This document shows, one piece after another, positions 1 to 7,828 of a DNA stretch of 34,397 nucleotides (its first letter is position 1; each line of letters starts with the position of its first letter). The notes under the pieces are model-generated. The model did not search any database. It had not been told where the DNA came from and worked only from the letters and a program-made list of their open reading frames with translations. Position numbers and translations under genes: made by a program. Source of the DNA: Xanthomonas cissicola (GTDB lineage Bacteria > Pseudomonadota > Gammaproteobacteria > Xanthomonadales > Xanthomonadaceae); the NCBI RefSeq assembly GCF_008801575.1, contig NZ_VZPL01000047.1, forward strand, positions 1-34,397, written 5' to 3'.

Positions 1-187
1 AACGGTTCATGCGTGTGTAGACCGTATGCCAGTTGCCAAAGCGCTTGGGTAGGCCGCGCCATTTGCAGCCATGCTCGGCAACGTAAAGGATGGCGTTGAC
101 CACTTGCAGGTTGGTCATGCTGACATTGCCGCGCTGCGCCGGCAGGCAGTGTTCGATCAGAGAAAATTGTGCTGGCGTGATCTCCAT
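1..187 (-). CDS. IS5-family transposase, N-terminal fragment (runs off window)
   Basis: Reading leftward from 187 gives an open frame beginning MEITPAQFSLIEHCLP, with LQVVNAILYVAEHGCKWRGL further in. This is the typical N-terminal DUF4096 region of IS5-family transposases common in Xanthomonas. About 62 codons lie inside the window; the catalytic DDE domain would lie to the left. An upstream in-frame ATG at 212-214 would add nine residues (MARAIKLLG), so the start is not certain. The transposase would catalyse excision and integration of its own element. There is no premature stop in the visible part, so the copy may be intact. Confidence 0.8.
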   Translation of the reverse strand, partial: MEITPAQFSLIEHCLPAQRGNVSMTNLQVVNAILYVAEHGCKWRGLPKRFGNWHTVYTRMNR

Positions 188-230
188 GCCCAATAGTTTA
201 ATCGCTCGGGCCATTAGTGTTAACAGGCCC
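1..230 (-). mobile_element. IS5-family insertion sequence, 5' end (partial)
   Basis: The first 230 bases are the start of an insertion sequence that continues left of the window. They hold the N-terminal part of a transposase read leftward, and end in a terminal sequence that reads GGGCCTGTTAACAC on the minus strand (217-230). The bases just outside, CTAG at 230-233, fit the YTAR/TA-type target preference of IS5 relatives, but the other end is not visible, so the duplication cannot be confirmed. The exact outer base is inferred to within a few nucleotides. The element stops 11 bases before the GH43 start codon. Confidence 0.8.
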
Positions 231-231
231 T

Positions 232-241
232 AGGAGAGAGC
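232..241 (+). promoter_or_regulatory. Ribosome binding site of the GH43 gene, abutting the IS end
   Basis: AGGAGAG at 232-238 is a strong Shine-Dalgarno sequence five to six bases before the ATG at 242. It begins one to two bases after the inferred end of the insertion sequence at 230, so the IS target site overlaps it. The native promoter must lie beyond the element or have been replaced by it. Confidence 0.7.
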
Positions 242-1825
242 ATGCGTGTGCGTCCCATTTCATCCCGGTGGCGTTGGCTGATGGCCGGCGGCTTGCTGTT
301 GTGCGCCGGCCTGAGCGCTGCGGCGGACTGGAAGCGCGGTATCGAACACCAGCGCATCGCCGACCAGGGCGATGGCCGCTTTCTCAATCCGGTGCTGGCC
401 GGCGACCATCCCGACCCGTCGGTGCTCAAGGATGGCGATGATTACTACCTCACGCTGTCCTCGTTCGATGCGTACCCGGGCCTGCCGATCTGGCACTCGC
501 GCGATCTGGTCAACTGGCAGCCGCTGGGCCACGCCATCACCCAGAACGTCGGTGCGATCTGGGCGCCTGACCTGATCAAGCACGGCAAGCGCTACTACAT
601 CTATTTCCCCGCGCGGCGCGGCGATCAGGGCGAGCGCAGCAATTTCGTGGTGTGGGCCGACGACATCACCGGTCCATGGAGCGCGCCGATCGATATCGGC
701 CTGGGCAAATACATCGACCCCGGCCATGCGGTGGGCGAAGACGGCAAGCGTTACCTGTTCCTGAGCGGCGGCGATTACGTGCAGCTGTCCGATGACGGCC
801 TCAAGGTGGTCGGCACACCCAGGCACGTCTACGACGGCTGGAAATACCCGGAAAGCTGGGACGTGGAAGGCTACGCCCAGGAAGGCCCCAAGATCACCCG
901 CCACAACGGCTGGTACTACATGACGACCGCCGTGGGCGGCACCGCCGGCCCGCCGACCGGGCACATGGTGATCACCGCGCGCTCGCGTTCGATCCACGGC
1001 CCGTGGCAGAACGCGCCCAATAACCCGATCACCCGCACCAGCAGCGCGGATGAGCCGTGGTGGTCGCGTGGCCACGCCACCCTGGTGGAAGGCACCGACG
1101 GCCGCTGGTGGATGCTCTACCACGGCTACGAACACGGCTACTGGACGCTGGGCCGGCAGGCCTTGCTCGACCCGATCGAATGGACTCCGGACGGTTGGTT
1201 CGCCGCCAAGGGCGGCGATCTGGGCACCCCGCTGAAGAAACCCAGCGGGCAGGCGCTGCAGCACGGGATGGCGTTGTCGGACGACTTCCGTGCCGCCAGG
1301 CTGGGCCCGCAGTGGGCCTTCTTCGATCCGGCTGCCGACGAAGCCAAGCGCCTGCAGGTGGGCAATGGTGTGTTGCGCCTGCAGGGCAAGGGCACCGCGC
1401 CGCGCAATGCCTCGCCGCTGACGGTGATCGCCACCGACCCGGCCTACCAGTTCGAAGTGCAGATGACCGTGGCGCCGGGCGGGCAGGGCGGGGCGTTGCT
1501 GTTCTACAGCGACAAGCTCTATGCCGGCGTCGGCAGCAATGGGCAACAGTTCGTCATGCACCGCTACGGCGAGGAACGCCCGGCCACGCTGGCGCCCAGC
1601 ACCACCGGCGGCACGCTGTGGCTGCGCGTCACCAACAACCGCCACATCGTCACCATTCACAGCAGTCCCGACGGCAAGACGTGGACCAAGTACCCGGTGC
1701 AGATGGAAGTGTCCGGTTACCACCACAACGTGGCCGGCAAGTTCCTGGCCCTGAAGCCGGCGCTCTATGCCGCAGGCCCCGGCCAGGTGGAATTCCGCAA
1801 CTTCCGCTACCGCGCCCTTGACTGA
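242..1825 (+). CDS. GH43-family exported glycosidase (xylosidase/arabinofuranosidase/galactosidase type)
   Basis: A 527-residue inverting glycoside hydrolase of family GH43, expected to release arabinose, xylose or galactose units from plant polysaccharide side chains. Residues 1-28 form a Sec signal peptide (arginine-rich start, hydrophobic LMAGGLLLCAGL, then SAAA), so it acts in the periplasm or outside the cell. The five-bladed propeller shows the family's acidic triad: general base D58 in GDHPDPS, pKa-tuning D159 in YIDPGH, and general acid E214 in AQEGP. Residues from about 355 to the end form a beta-sandwich accessory domain of the GH43_C2 kind. The start is fixed by the signal peptide and the AGGAGAG ribosome site. 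The following LacI and kdu genes suggest a role in pectin or rhamnogalacturonan side-chain removal. The exact substrate cannot be read from sequence. An IS ends directly upstream and may have changed its expression. Confidence 0.9.
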   Translation: MRVRPISSRWRWLMAGGLLLCAGLSAAADWKRGIEHQRIADQGDGRFLNPVLAGDHPDPSVLKDGDDYYLTLSSFDAYPGLPIWHSRDLVNWQPLGHAITQNVGAIWAPDLIKHGKRYYIYFPARRGDQGERSNFVVWADDITGPWSAPIDIGLGKYIDPGHAVGEDGKRYLFLSGGDYVQLSDDGLKVVGTPRHVYDGWKYPESWDVEGYAQEGPKITRHNGWYYMTTAVGGTAGPPTGHMVITARSRSIHGPWQNAPNNPITRTSSADEPWWSRGHATLVEGTDGRWWMLYHGYEHGYWTLGRQALLDPIEWTPDGWFAAKGGDLGTPLKKPSGQALQHGMALSDDFRAARLGPQWAFFDPAADEAKRLQVGNGVLRLQGKGTAPRNASPLTVIATDPAYQFEVQMTVAPGGQGGALLFYSDKLYAGVGSNGQQFVMHRYGEERPATLAPSTTGGTLWLRVTNNRHIVTIHSSPDGKTWTKYPVQMEVSGYHHNVAGKFLALKPALYAAGPGQVEFRNFRYRALD

Positions 1826-1956
1826 CTGACCGTTCTGCATCGGCGGGCATGTCGTGGCGCTGCCTGCTGTGGCAGGCCCGGCACGGCGGACCCGGTGCAG
1901 CGGCAGGCCTCGCTCAGGTCTGCCGGCCGTCGGGCCGGTAGAATCCAATCAACTTT

Positions 1957-1967
1957 ACTGGTTGACC
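1957..1967 (+). promoter_or_regulatory. Putative LacI-family operator at the repressor's own start
   Basis: ACTGGTTGACC lies 3 bases before the ATG at 1971 and about 13 bases after a TAGAAT -10-like box (1939-1944). It matches the ACCGGTTAACC site in the kduI promoter at 9 of 11 positions. The motif is also part of a wider inverted repeat, TCAAC-N7-GTTGA (1949-1965). Autorepression by the adjacent LacI protein is the inference. Confidence 0.5.
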
Positions 1968-1970
1968 GCT

Positions 1971-3029
1971 ATGCCCGCCCGCAAGATGCCTGAAGAGGGA
2001 ATGCCTGGCCTGCCGAAGGGTCGGGTCGCAACGATCAACGACATCGCGCGGATGTCGGGCGTGTCCAAGAAGACCGTCTCGCGGATCATCAACAATTCGC
2101 CACTGGTGCGCCAGGACACGCGCGAGAAGGTCGAGGCGCTGATGCGCGAGGTCGGCTACGCGCCGGATCCGCTCGCGCGCGGGCTGGCGTTCCGGCGCTC
2201 GTTCCTGATCGGCATGGTCTACGACAACCCCACCGCGCAATACATCGTGGACATGCAGTACGGCGCGCTGGACGCACTGCGCGGCTCCAGCTTCGAGCTG
2301 GTGGTGCACCCCTGCGACAGCCGCAGCCCCGGCTACATCGAAGGCGTGCGCCGTTTCGCCCAGGCGCAGAAGCTGCACGGCGTGATCCTGGTGCCACGCG
2401 CCTCCGAAGACCAGGCGCTGGCCGACATGCTGGCCGAGATCGGTTGCCGCTACACCCGCATCGCCTCGATCGCGCTGGACGCCACCTCGCAGACGGTCAT
2501 CACCCACGACCGCGACGGGGCAGCGGAGGCGGCCGATTACCTGCTCTCGCTGGGCCACCGCGACATCGCCCTGGTCACCGGCCCCAGCGCCTACCGCTCC
2601 TCGATCGAGCGCACCTCCGGTTTTGCCGACGCGCTGACCCGGCGCGGCATCGAGCTGCCGCCCGAGCGCATCGTCGAAGCCGGTTACACCTTCGAATCCG
2701 GCGTGGCGGCGGCCGAAAAGCTGCTGCTGGGCAAGAAACGGCCCACCGCCATCTTCACTGGTAACGACGAAATGGCCGCCGGTATCTACAAGGTCGCCCT
2801 GCGCGCCGGCATCAACATCCCGCGCCAGCTCTCGGTGATCGGCTACGACGACAGTTCGCTGGCCTCGCGCCTGTGGCCGCCGCTGACCTCGGTGCGCCGC
2901 CACACCCGCGACACCGGCCGCACCGCCGCGGCGATGCTGATCCAGCCCGACAACGCGCCGCAGCTGCCCACCGCCAGCGTGCGGCCGCACCTGATCGTGC
3001 GCGACTCCTGCCAGCCGCCGGAGGATTGA
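1971..3029 (+). CDS. LacI-family transcriptional repressor (probable KdgR-type regulator)
   Basis: A 352-residue LacI/GalR regulator. Residues 19-45 form the helix-turn-helix (ATINDIARMSGVSKKTVSR), followed by a hinge ending in GYAPDPLARGL. A periplasmic-binding-like effector domain fills the rest, with the family signatures GVILVPR, AIFTGNDEMAAGI and LSVIGYDDS. The open frame extends upstream to 1854, but that part is low-complexity and lacks homology, so the ATG at 1971 is chosen although no good Shine-Dalgarno precedes it. In-frame ATGs at 1986 and 2001 are alternatives. Its position between the GH43 and kduI genes, and the shared ACYGGTTRACC motif at its own start and in the kduI promoter, suggest it represses the pectin genes and is released by a uronate intermediate such as 2-keto-3-deoxygluconate. 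The effector is inferred, not seen. Confidence 0.88.
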   Translation: MPARKMPEEGMPGLPKGRVATINDIARMSGVSKKTVSRIINNSPLVRQDTREKVEALMREVGYAPDPLARGLAFRRSFLIGMVYDNPTAQYIVDMQYGALDALRGSSFELVVHPCDSRSPGYIEGVRRFAQAQKLHGVILVPRASEDQALADMLAEIGCRYTRIASIALDATSQTVITHDRDGAAEAADYLLSLGHRDIALVTGPSAYRSSIERTSGFADALTRRGIELPPERIVEAGYTFESGVAAAEKLLLGKKRPTAIFTGNDEMAAGIYKVALRAGINIPRQLSVIGYDDSSLASRLWPPLTSVRRHTRDTGRTAAAMLIQPDNAPQLPTASVRPHLIVRDSCQPPED

Positions 3030-3044
3030 TCGCCGCGCCGCGTG

Positions 3045-3356
3045 CTCCCTCATCCGGCGCTACGCGCCATCTTCTTCCGAGGAAGAGGGAACAAGCCTCC
3101 GCTCGGCCAGCGGCTGGCCCCCATCCGCCCTTCGGGCACCTTCCCCCGCAGGCGGGGGAAGGCAGGCCGTCGATCGCTGCTGTAAAGCCCCTCTCCCGCC
3201 GGCGGGAGAGGGGTTGAGGTGAGGGTACGGCGGCAGGCAGCCGTCCGAGAAAGCCCAGCTGTGAGCGGAGGGGAAGGCACACATCAGCAGTCACCCGCTC
3301 AAACCCCGCAACGCTGATCCGGCGCTGTGCGCCACCTTCTCCCAGGGAGAAGGAAC
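3045..3356. repeat. Cluster of Xanthomonas-type intergenic repeats between lacI and kduI
   Basis: The 443-bp gap holds at least four related inverted-repeat units. Unit 1 (3045-3091) starts ctccctcatccggcgctacg and ends in a ttcttccgaggaagaggg hairpin. Unit 2 (3118-3162) has ccatccgcccttcgggcacc followed by cccccgcaggcggggg. Unit 3 (3184-3229) has the long stem cccctctcccgccggcgggagagggg. Unit 4 (3316-3356) has gatccggcgctgtgcgccacc and a ttctcccagggagaa stem. No coding potential was recognised here. The hairpins could end or stabilise lacI mRNA. Confidence 0.75.
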
Positions 3357-3396
3357 GGGCCCCCACACCGCCGACACCCATTTCGTGCACTGCGCA

Positions 3397-4328
<932 letters not shown>

Positions 4329-4329
4329 G

Positions 4330-4357
4330 GCCTGCGTCCACGCGCCTGCACGCAGGC
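4330..4357 (+). terminator. Hairpin downstream of kduI
   Basis: GCCTGCGT (4330-4337) and ACGCAGGC (4350-4357) form a perfect 8-bp stem with a 12-base loop, starting right after the kduI stop codon. There is no U-tract, so it is more likely an attenuator or mRNA-stabilising element than a full terminator, because kduD follows on the same strand. Confidence 0.35.
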
Positions 4358-4443
4358 GGCCGCGCCATGACGCCGCTTTGTTCAAGCCGGTGCCAGTCAC
4401 GCCGGCGCGATTCAGATGCGCCTTCGGCGCTGCCCCCATTCGT

Positions 4444-4453
4444 ATGACGTCAT
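4444..4453 (+). promoter_or_regulatory. Perfect 10-bp palindrome ATGACGTCAT upstream of kduD
   Basis: ATGACGTCAT lies 62 bases before the kduD start codon in the kduI-kduD gap. It is a perfect palindrome of the size bound by dimeric regulators. No second copy was noticed in the window, and a chance origin cannot be excluded. Confidence 0.25.
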
Positions 4454-4515
4454 CGTCCGCGCACTACGCGGTTCACTCAGCACACCACGGCACATCCAGC
4501 AGGAGCGATAAGGTA

Positions 4516-5271
4516 ATGAGCAATCCGTTCAGTCTCGAAGGCAAGGTCGCGCTGGTCACCGGTGCCAACACCGGCTTGGGCCAGGGCATCGCGTTGGCAT
4601 TGGCCCAAGCCGGTGCCGACATCGCTGCCGCCGGCATCCAGGCGCCCACCGAGACCGAAGCGAAGGTCAAGGCGCTGGGCCGCCGGTTCATCGCCATCGA
4701 AGCCAACCTGATCAGCATCGAGCCAGTGCAGCGCATCATCGACGAGACCATCACCGGCCTCGGCGGGCTGGATATCCTGGTCAACAACGCCGGCCTGATC
4801 CGTCGCACCGATGCGGTGGATTTCAGCGAGCAGGATTGGGACGACGTGCTCAACGTCAACCTGAAGTCGGCCTTCTTCATGGCGCAGGCCGCAGGCCGTC
4901 ACTTCATCGCGCAGGGCCGCGGCAAGATCATCAACATCGCCTCGATGCTGTCGTTCCAGGGCGGTATCCGCGTGCCGTCCTACACCGCCAGCAAGTCGGG
5001 CATCGCCGGCATCACCCGCCTGCTTGCCAACGAATGGGCCAGCAAGGGCGTGACCACCAATGCCATCGCACCGGGCTATATGGCCACCGACAACACTGCG
5101 CAGCTGCGTGCCGACGAAGACCGCAACAAGGCCATCCTGGACCGCATCCCGGCCGCGCGCTGGGGCGTGCCGGCCGACCTGGGCGGCACCGCGGTGTTCC
5201 TGGCCAGCAGCGCCTCGGACTACGTCAACGGCGCGATCATCCCGGTCGACGGCGGCTGGCTGGCACGCTGA
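4516..5271 (+). CDS. kduD: 2-dehydro-3-deoxy-D-gluconate 5-dehydrogenase
   Basis: A 251-residue short-chain dehydrogenase/reductase that reduces 2,5-diketo-3-deoxygluconate to 2-keto-3-deoxygluconate (KDG) with NAD(P)H, the step after KduI. The classical SDR marks are present: TGANTGLG (15-22) for the nucleotide, NNAG (90-93), N115, S143 in IASMLS and the Y156-x3-K160 pair in SYTASK. The start MSNPFSLEGKVALVTG is set by the Shine-Dalgarno AGGAG at 4501-4505 and AAGG at 4510-4513. The open frame reaches back to 4300, but that extension has no SDR character. The length matches KduD (about 253). The product KDG would need KdgK and Eda, which are not in this window. Confidence 0.95.
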   Translation: MSNPFSLEGKVALVTGANTGLGQGIALALAQAGADIAAAGIQAPTETEAKVKALGRRFIAIEANLISIEPVQRIIDETITGLGGLDILVNNAGLIRRTDAVDFSEQDWDDVLNVNLKSAFFMAQAAGRHFIAQGRGKIINIASMLSFQGGIRVPSYTASKSGIAGITRLLANEWASKGVTTNAIAPGYMATDNTAQLRADEDRNKAILDRIPAARWGVPADLGGTAVFLASSASDYVNGAIIPVDGGWLAR

Positions 5272-5290
5272 GAAAAAACGCGCGCGGTTG

Positions 5291-5336
5291 CCTTCTCCCT
5301 CCGGGAGAAGGTGCCCGAAGGGCGGATGAGGGTCGG
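5291..5336. repeat. Intergenic inverted-repeat unit after kduD
   Basis: This is one copy of the same repeat family seen at 3045-3356 and 15976-16322, here in reversed orientation: a ttctccctccgggagaa stem, then ggtgcccgaagggcggatgaggg. It starts 20 bp after the kduD stop and could protect or end the upstream transcript. The remainder of the 250-bp gap up to 5521 shows no other gene. An A/T-rich tract, acttttaaaaaaactt, lies at about 5484-5499. Confidence 0.65.
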
Positions 5337-5521
5337 CAACTACGCATCAACCAGATGCGCACTTCCGCTCCTGCAATTGCTCTTCCTTCCTGCATCAGCG
5401 CGTTGGCCGCTTCAGCAAACAACGCGCACGCCGTCCAAAAAGACCGGCAACCCAACACACACATCATCGCTATCTAGCAACAACTTTTAAAAAAACTTCC
5501 CCAACCAATCGGAGCATTCCC

Positions 5522-6178
5522 ATGAAAATCGCACTCATGAATGAGTTTAGTCAGGCCGCCAAGAACCCGGTAATCCTGCAGCAACTCAACGACGTCGCCA
5601 GCGAGCAGGGCCATAGCGTCTTCAACGTCGGCATGGACGGCGACAACGACCACCGCCTGACCTACATCCACTTGGGCATCGTCGCCAGCCTGCTGCTGAA
5701 CTCCAAGGCCGTGGACTTCGTCGTCGCCGGCTGCGGCACCGGCCAGGGCGCGATGATGTCGCTCAACGCGCACCCGGGCGTGTTCTGCGGCTATTGCATC
5801 GAGCCGACCGACGCCTACCTGTTCGCCCAGGTCAACAACGGCAACGCACTGTCGTTGGCATTCGCCAAGGGCTACGGCTGGGGCGCGGAAATCAACGTGC
5901 GCTACATCTTCGAAAAGGCCTTCAGCGGCGAGCGCGGCATGGGCTACCCGGCCGAGCGTCGCGAATCGCAGCAGGCCAACGCCGGCATCCTGACCCAACT
6001 CAAGCAGGCCACCGCCAAGTCGTACCTGGACGGCCTGCGCGCCATCGACCCGGAGCTGATCAAGCAGGCGATCGGCGGCGAGCGCTTCCAGCAGTGCTTC
6101 TTCGACAACGCGCAGGATGCAGAGATCCGCAACTTCGTCGCCGGCGTGCTGGGCAAGACCGAAGCTGCTGCTGCGTAA
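5522..6178 (+). CDS. RpiB/LacA/LacB-family sugar isomerase of the kdu cluster
   Basis: A 218-residue protein of the RpiB/LacA/LacB fold, which in characterised members interconverts aldose and ketose phosphates. The family's cysteine motif is seen as AGCGTGQGAMMS, with C71 in the position of the catalytic Cys of E. coli RpiB (CGTGIG). It is longer than RpiB (about 150 residues) because of a C-terminal helical extension of roughly 65 residues. The start is supported by the CGGAG ribosome site before the ATG. It follows kduI-kduD on the same strand and is followed by an acetylesterase of the same pathway, so a role in uronate or rhamnose-derived sugar isomerisation is likely. The true substrate is unknown, and assignment as ribose-5-phosphate isomerase would be unsafe. 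Confidence 0.85.
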   Translation: MKIALMNEFSQAAKNPVILQQLNDVASEQGHSVFNVGMDGDNDHRLTYIHLGIVASLLLNSKAVDFVVAGCGTGQGAMMSLNAHPGVFCGYCIEPTDAYLFAQVNNGNALSLAFAKGYGWGAEINVRYIFEKAFSGERGMGYPAERRESQQANAGILTQLKQATAKSYLDGLRAIDPELIKQAIGGERFQQCFFDNAQDAEIRNFVAGVLGKTEAAAA

Positions 6179-6183
6179 TCGCT

Positions 6184-6293
6184 AAAGCCCCTCCCCGGTG
6201 GGAGAGTCAGTCAACGCGATTGAGCTCCTCTCCTGCGGGCCTTCGAGCGCCCACGCCGCAAGGCGTGGGCCGGCGCGCGGAGCAGGGGGAGGT
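6184..6293. repeat. Intergenic repeats, including a 54-bp unit shared in inverse orientation with 16081-16134
   Basis: The gap after the RpiB-like gene begins with a degenerate aaagcccctccccggtgggagag unit. A longer unit follows at 6240-6293, whose core cttcgagcgcccacgccgca carries on as aggcgtgggccggcgcgcgg. It contains the 9-bp stem gcccacgcc/ggcgtgggc. The reverse complement of 16081-16134 gives nearly the same sequence. The rest of the gap, 6294-6529, shows no gene; CGGAG at 6520-6524 is the ribosome site of the next gene. Confidence 0.65.
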
Positions 6294-6529
6294 ACGGCGG
6301 AAGACAGCGAACCCAGGCGGCCAGGCGCACGCGCCGAACCATTGGACGAACGGCCACACCGTTGCATCGCTCACCAACCGCATCAACGCGTCGCTCTGCC
6401 GAGCCCGATGAGCGCGCGAAGCGCAATTGCGTCGCCCAAGACCACGCATGCGCTCCACGCGTCAGCACGGTATCGCAAACCGCAACAACACCAGCAACAG
6501 CAATAGCACGCTCACTCAGCGGAGCCCCC

Positions 6530-7648
6530 ATGCATCGACTGCTCATCGCCATGCTGTTGCTCTGCACCGGCATCGCCCATGCCGCGCCACAGCGCATCTT
6601 CATCGCCGGAGATTCCACCGCCGCCGAATACGGTGCCGAGCGCGCCCCGCAGGCCGGTTGGGGCCAACTGCTGCAGGACTGGTTCGACCCGGCGCAGTGG
6701 CAAGTGCACAGCCACGCCAAAGGCGGGCGCAGCACGCGCAGTTTCATCGCCGAAGGGCGCCTGGATGCCATCGCAAGAGAATTGCAACGCGGCGATGTGT
6801 TGCTGATCCAGTTCGGCCACAACGATGCCAAGCGCGAAGACCCCACGCGCTACACCGATCCGACGACCGACTACATGCAGTTCCTGCGCCGCTACATCGC
6901 CGCTGCGCGCGACAAGTGCGCCACACCCATCCTGATCACTCCGGCCGCGCGCCTGCTCTACGACTTCGGCGCGCTGCTCGACACCCATGGCCGCTACACC
7001 CTGGCCATGCAGCAACTTGCCGCGCAGGAACACGTGGGCCTGATCGATCTCAACGCCAGTTCCAGCGACTGGATTCGCGCGCTCGGCGAGCAGGCGGCCA
7101 GACCGTATTTCCTGTTCGTGCCCGAACAGGGCAAGGCCGACGGCACCCACTTCAGCCGCGCCGGCGCGACCGCCATCGCCTGCCTGGTGGTGCAGGGTTG
7201 GGTCCAGCTGCAGCCGGCGCTCAAGTCGCAGCTGCAGCGCGATGCCGATTGCGGTGCTGCGCCCGACACCGCCACGCAACGTGCTGCACAACCGCGTCCG
7301 TCGTTGATCGCACACGAACGCGATCTCGCGCGTCGCCAGCCTGGCCCGCACGGCGGCGCCGGCCCGACCACGGCCTATCCGTTTTTCGCAGACGCGCCGG
7401 ATCTGGCGTTCGTGCTGCGCAAGCGGGTGCTGCACAAAGGTGCCGGCATCGGCCTGCATCTGCACGACAAGGACGAGATCTATTACATCGTCAGCGGGCG
7501 CGGCTTGTACGCGCTGGACGGCAAGCAATACCAGGTCGCTGCCGGCGATGCGTTGTTGACGCGGCCGGGCAGCACGCACGCCTTGCAGCAGACTGGTGAA
7601 GAGCCGCTGGTGCTGCTATTGGCCTATCTCGCCAAGCCGGCAGGCTGA
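6530..7648 (+). CDS. CE12-type rhamnogalacturonan acetylesterase fused to a C-terminal cupin domain
   Basis: A 372-residue exported two-domain protein. Residues 1-18 are a signal peptide (cleavage near AHA-A). Residues 20 to about 235 are an SGNH hydrolase of the rhamnogalacturonan acetylesterase type: block I GDSTAAEY with nucleophile S29, block II GGRSTRSF with G66, block III GHND with N98, and block V DGTHFS with D204 and H207. It should remove acetyl groups from the rhamnogalacturonan backbone of pectin. After a linker, residues about 283-366 form a single cupin with H310, H312, E316 (HLHDKDEIYYIVSGRG) and H350 as probable metal ligands, resembling KdgF-like uronate-linearising cupins. 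The ATG at 6530 is chosen for its signal peptide and CGGAG site rather than the upstream end of the frame at 6362. Both domains are intact and in one frame, so this is a real fusion. The cupin function is inferred. Confidence 0.88.
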   Translation: MHRLLIAMLLLCTGIAHAAPQRIFIAGDSTAAEYGAERAPQAGWGQLLQDWFDPAQWQVHSHAKGGRSTRSFIAEGRLDAIARELQRGDVLLIQFGHNDAKREDPTRYTDPTTDYMQFLRRYIAAARDKCATPILITPAARLLYDFGALLDTHGRYTLAMQQLAAQEHVGLIDLNASSSDWIRALGEQAARPYFLFVPEQGKADGTHFSRAGATAIACLVVQGWVQLQPALKSQLQRDADCGAAPDTATQRAAQPRPSLIAHERDLARRQPGPHGGAGPTTAYPFFADAPDLAFVLRKRVLHKGAGIGLHLHDKDEIYYIVSGRGLYALDGKQYQVAAGDALLTRPGSTHALQQTGEEPLVLLLAYLAKPAG

Positions 7649-7828
7649 GCCTTCGCCCCGGTGCACCGCATCTGCCGGCACTGCACCTGCACCGCCCATC
7701 GCTGTACTGCGGTGTCAGTCGGTCCAGGCCGGCAGCCATCGCCGCGTATTGCGCGGCATGACCTTCGGCATGCTGGCAGGCGACCTCGACCGGCGACAAG
7801 ATAGGTCATCCCCACCGCCCCGACACGC

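Noticed and set aside
1862..1938. Two short GC hairpins (GCCTGCtgtgGCAGGC and CCGGCCgtcgGGCCGG) between GH43 and lacI as terminators
   Set aside because: Stems of only 6 bp without U-tract in 65 percent GC DNA are expected by chance; the evidence is too weak to list as features.
260..1948. A 562-codon open frame on the minus strand across the GH43 gene
   Set aside because: It is the antisense shadow of a high-GC gene. Its translation is Arg/Gly/Val/His-rich without domains, while the plus strand has an intact catalytic triad.
3045..3356. Repeat cluster considered as a CRISPR array
   Set aside because: Units are inverted repeats of differing length and sequence, without regular spacers or cas genes.
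5522..6178. Assignment as ribose-5-phosphate isomerase B
   Set aside because: The protein is about 70 residues longer than RpiB, and its pectin-cluster context points to another sugar substrate.
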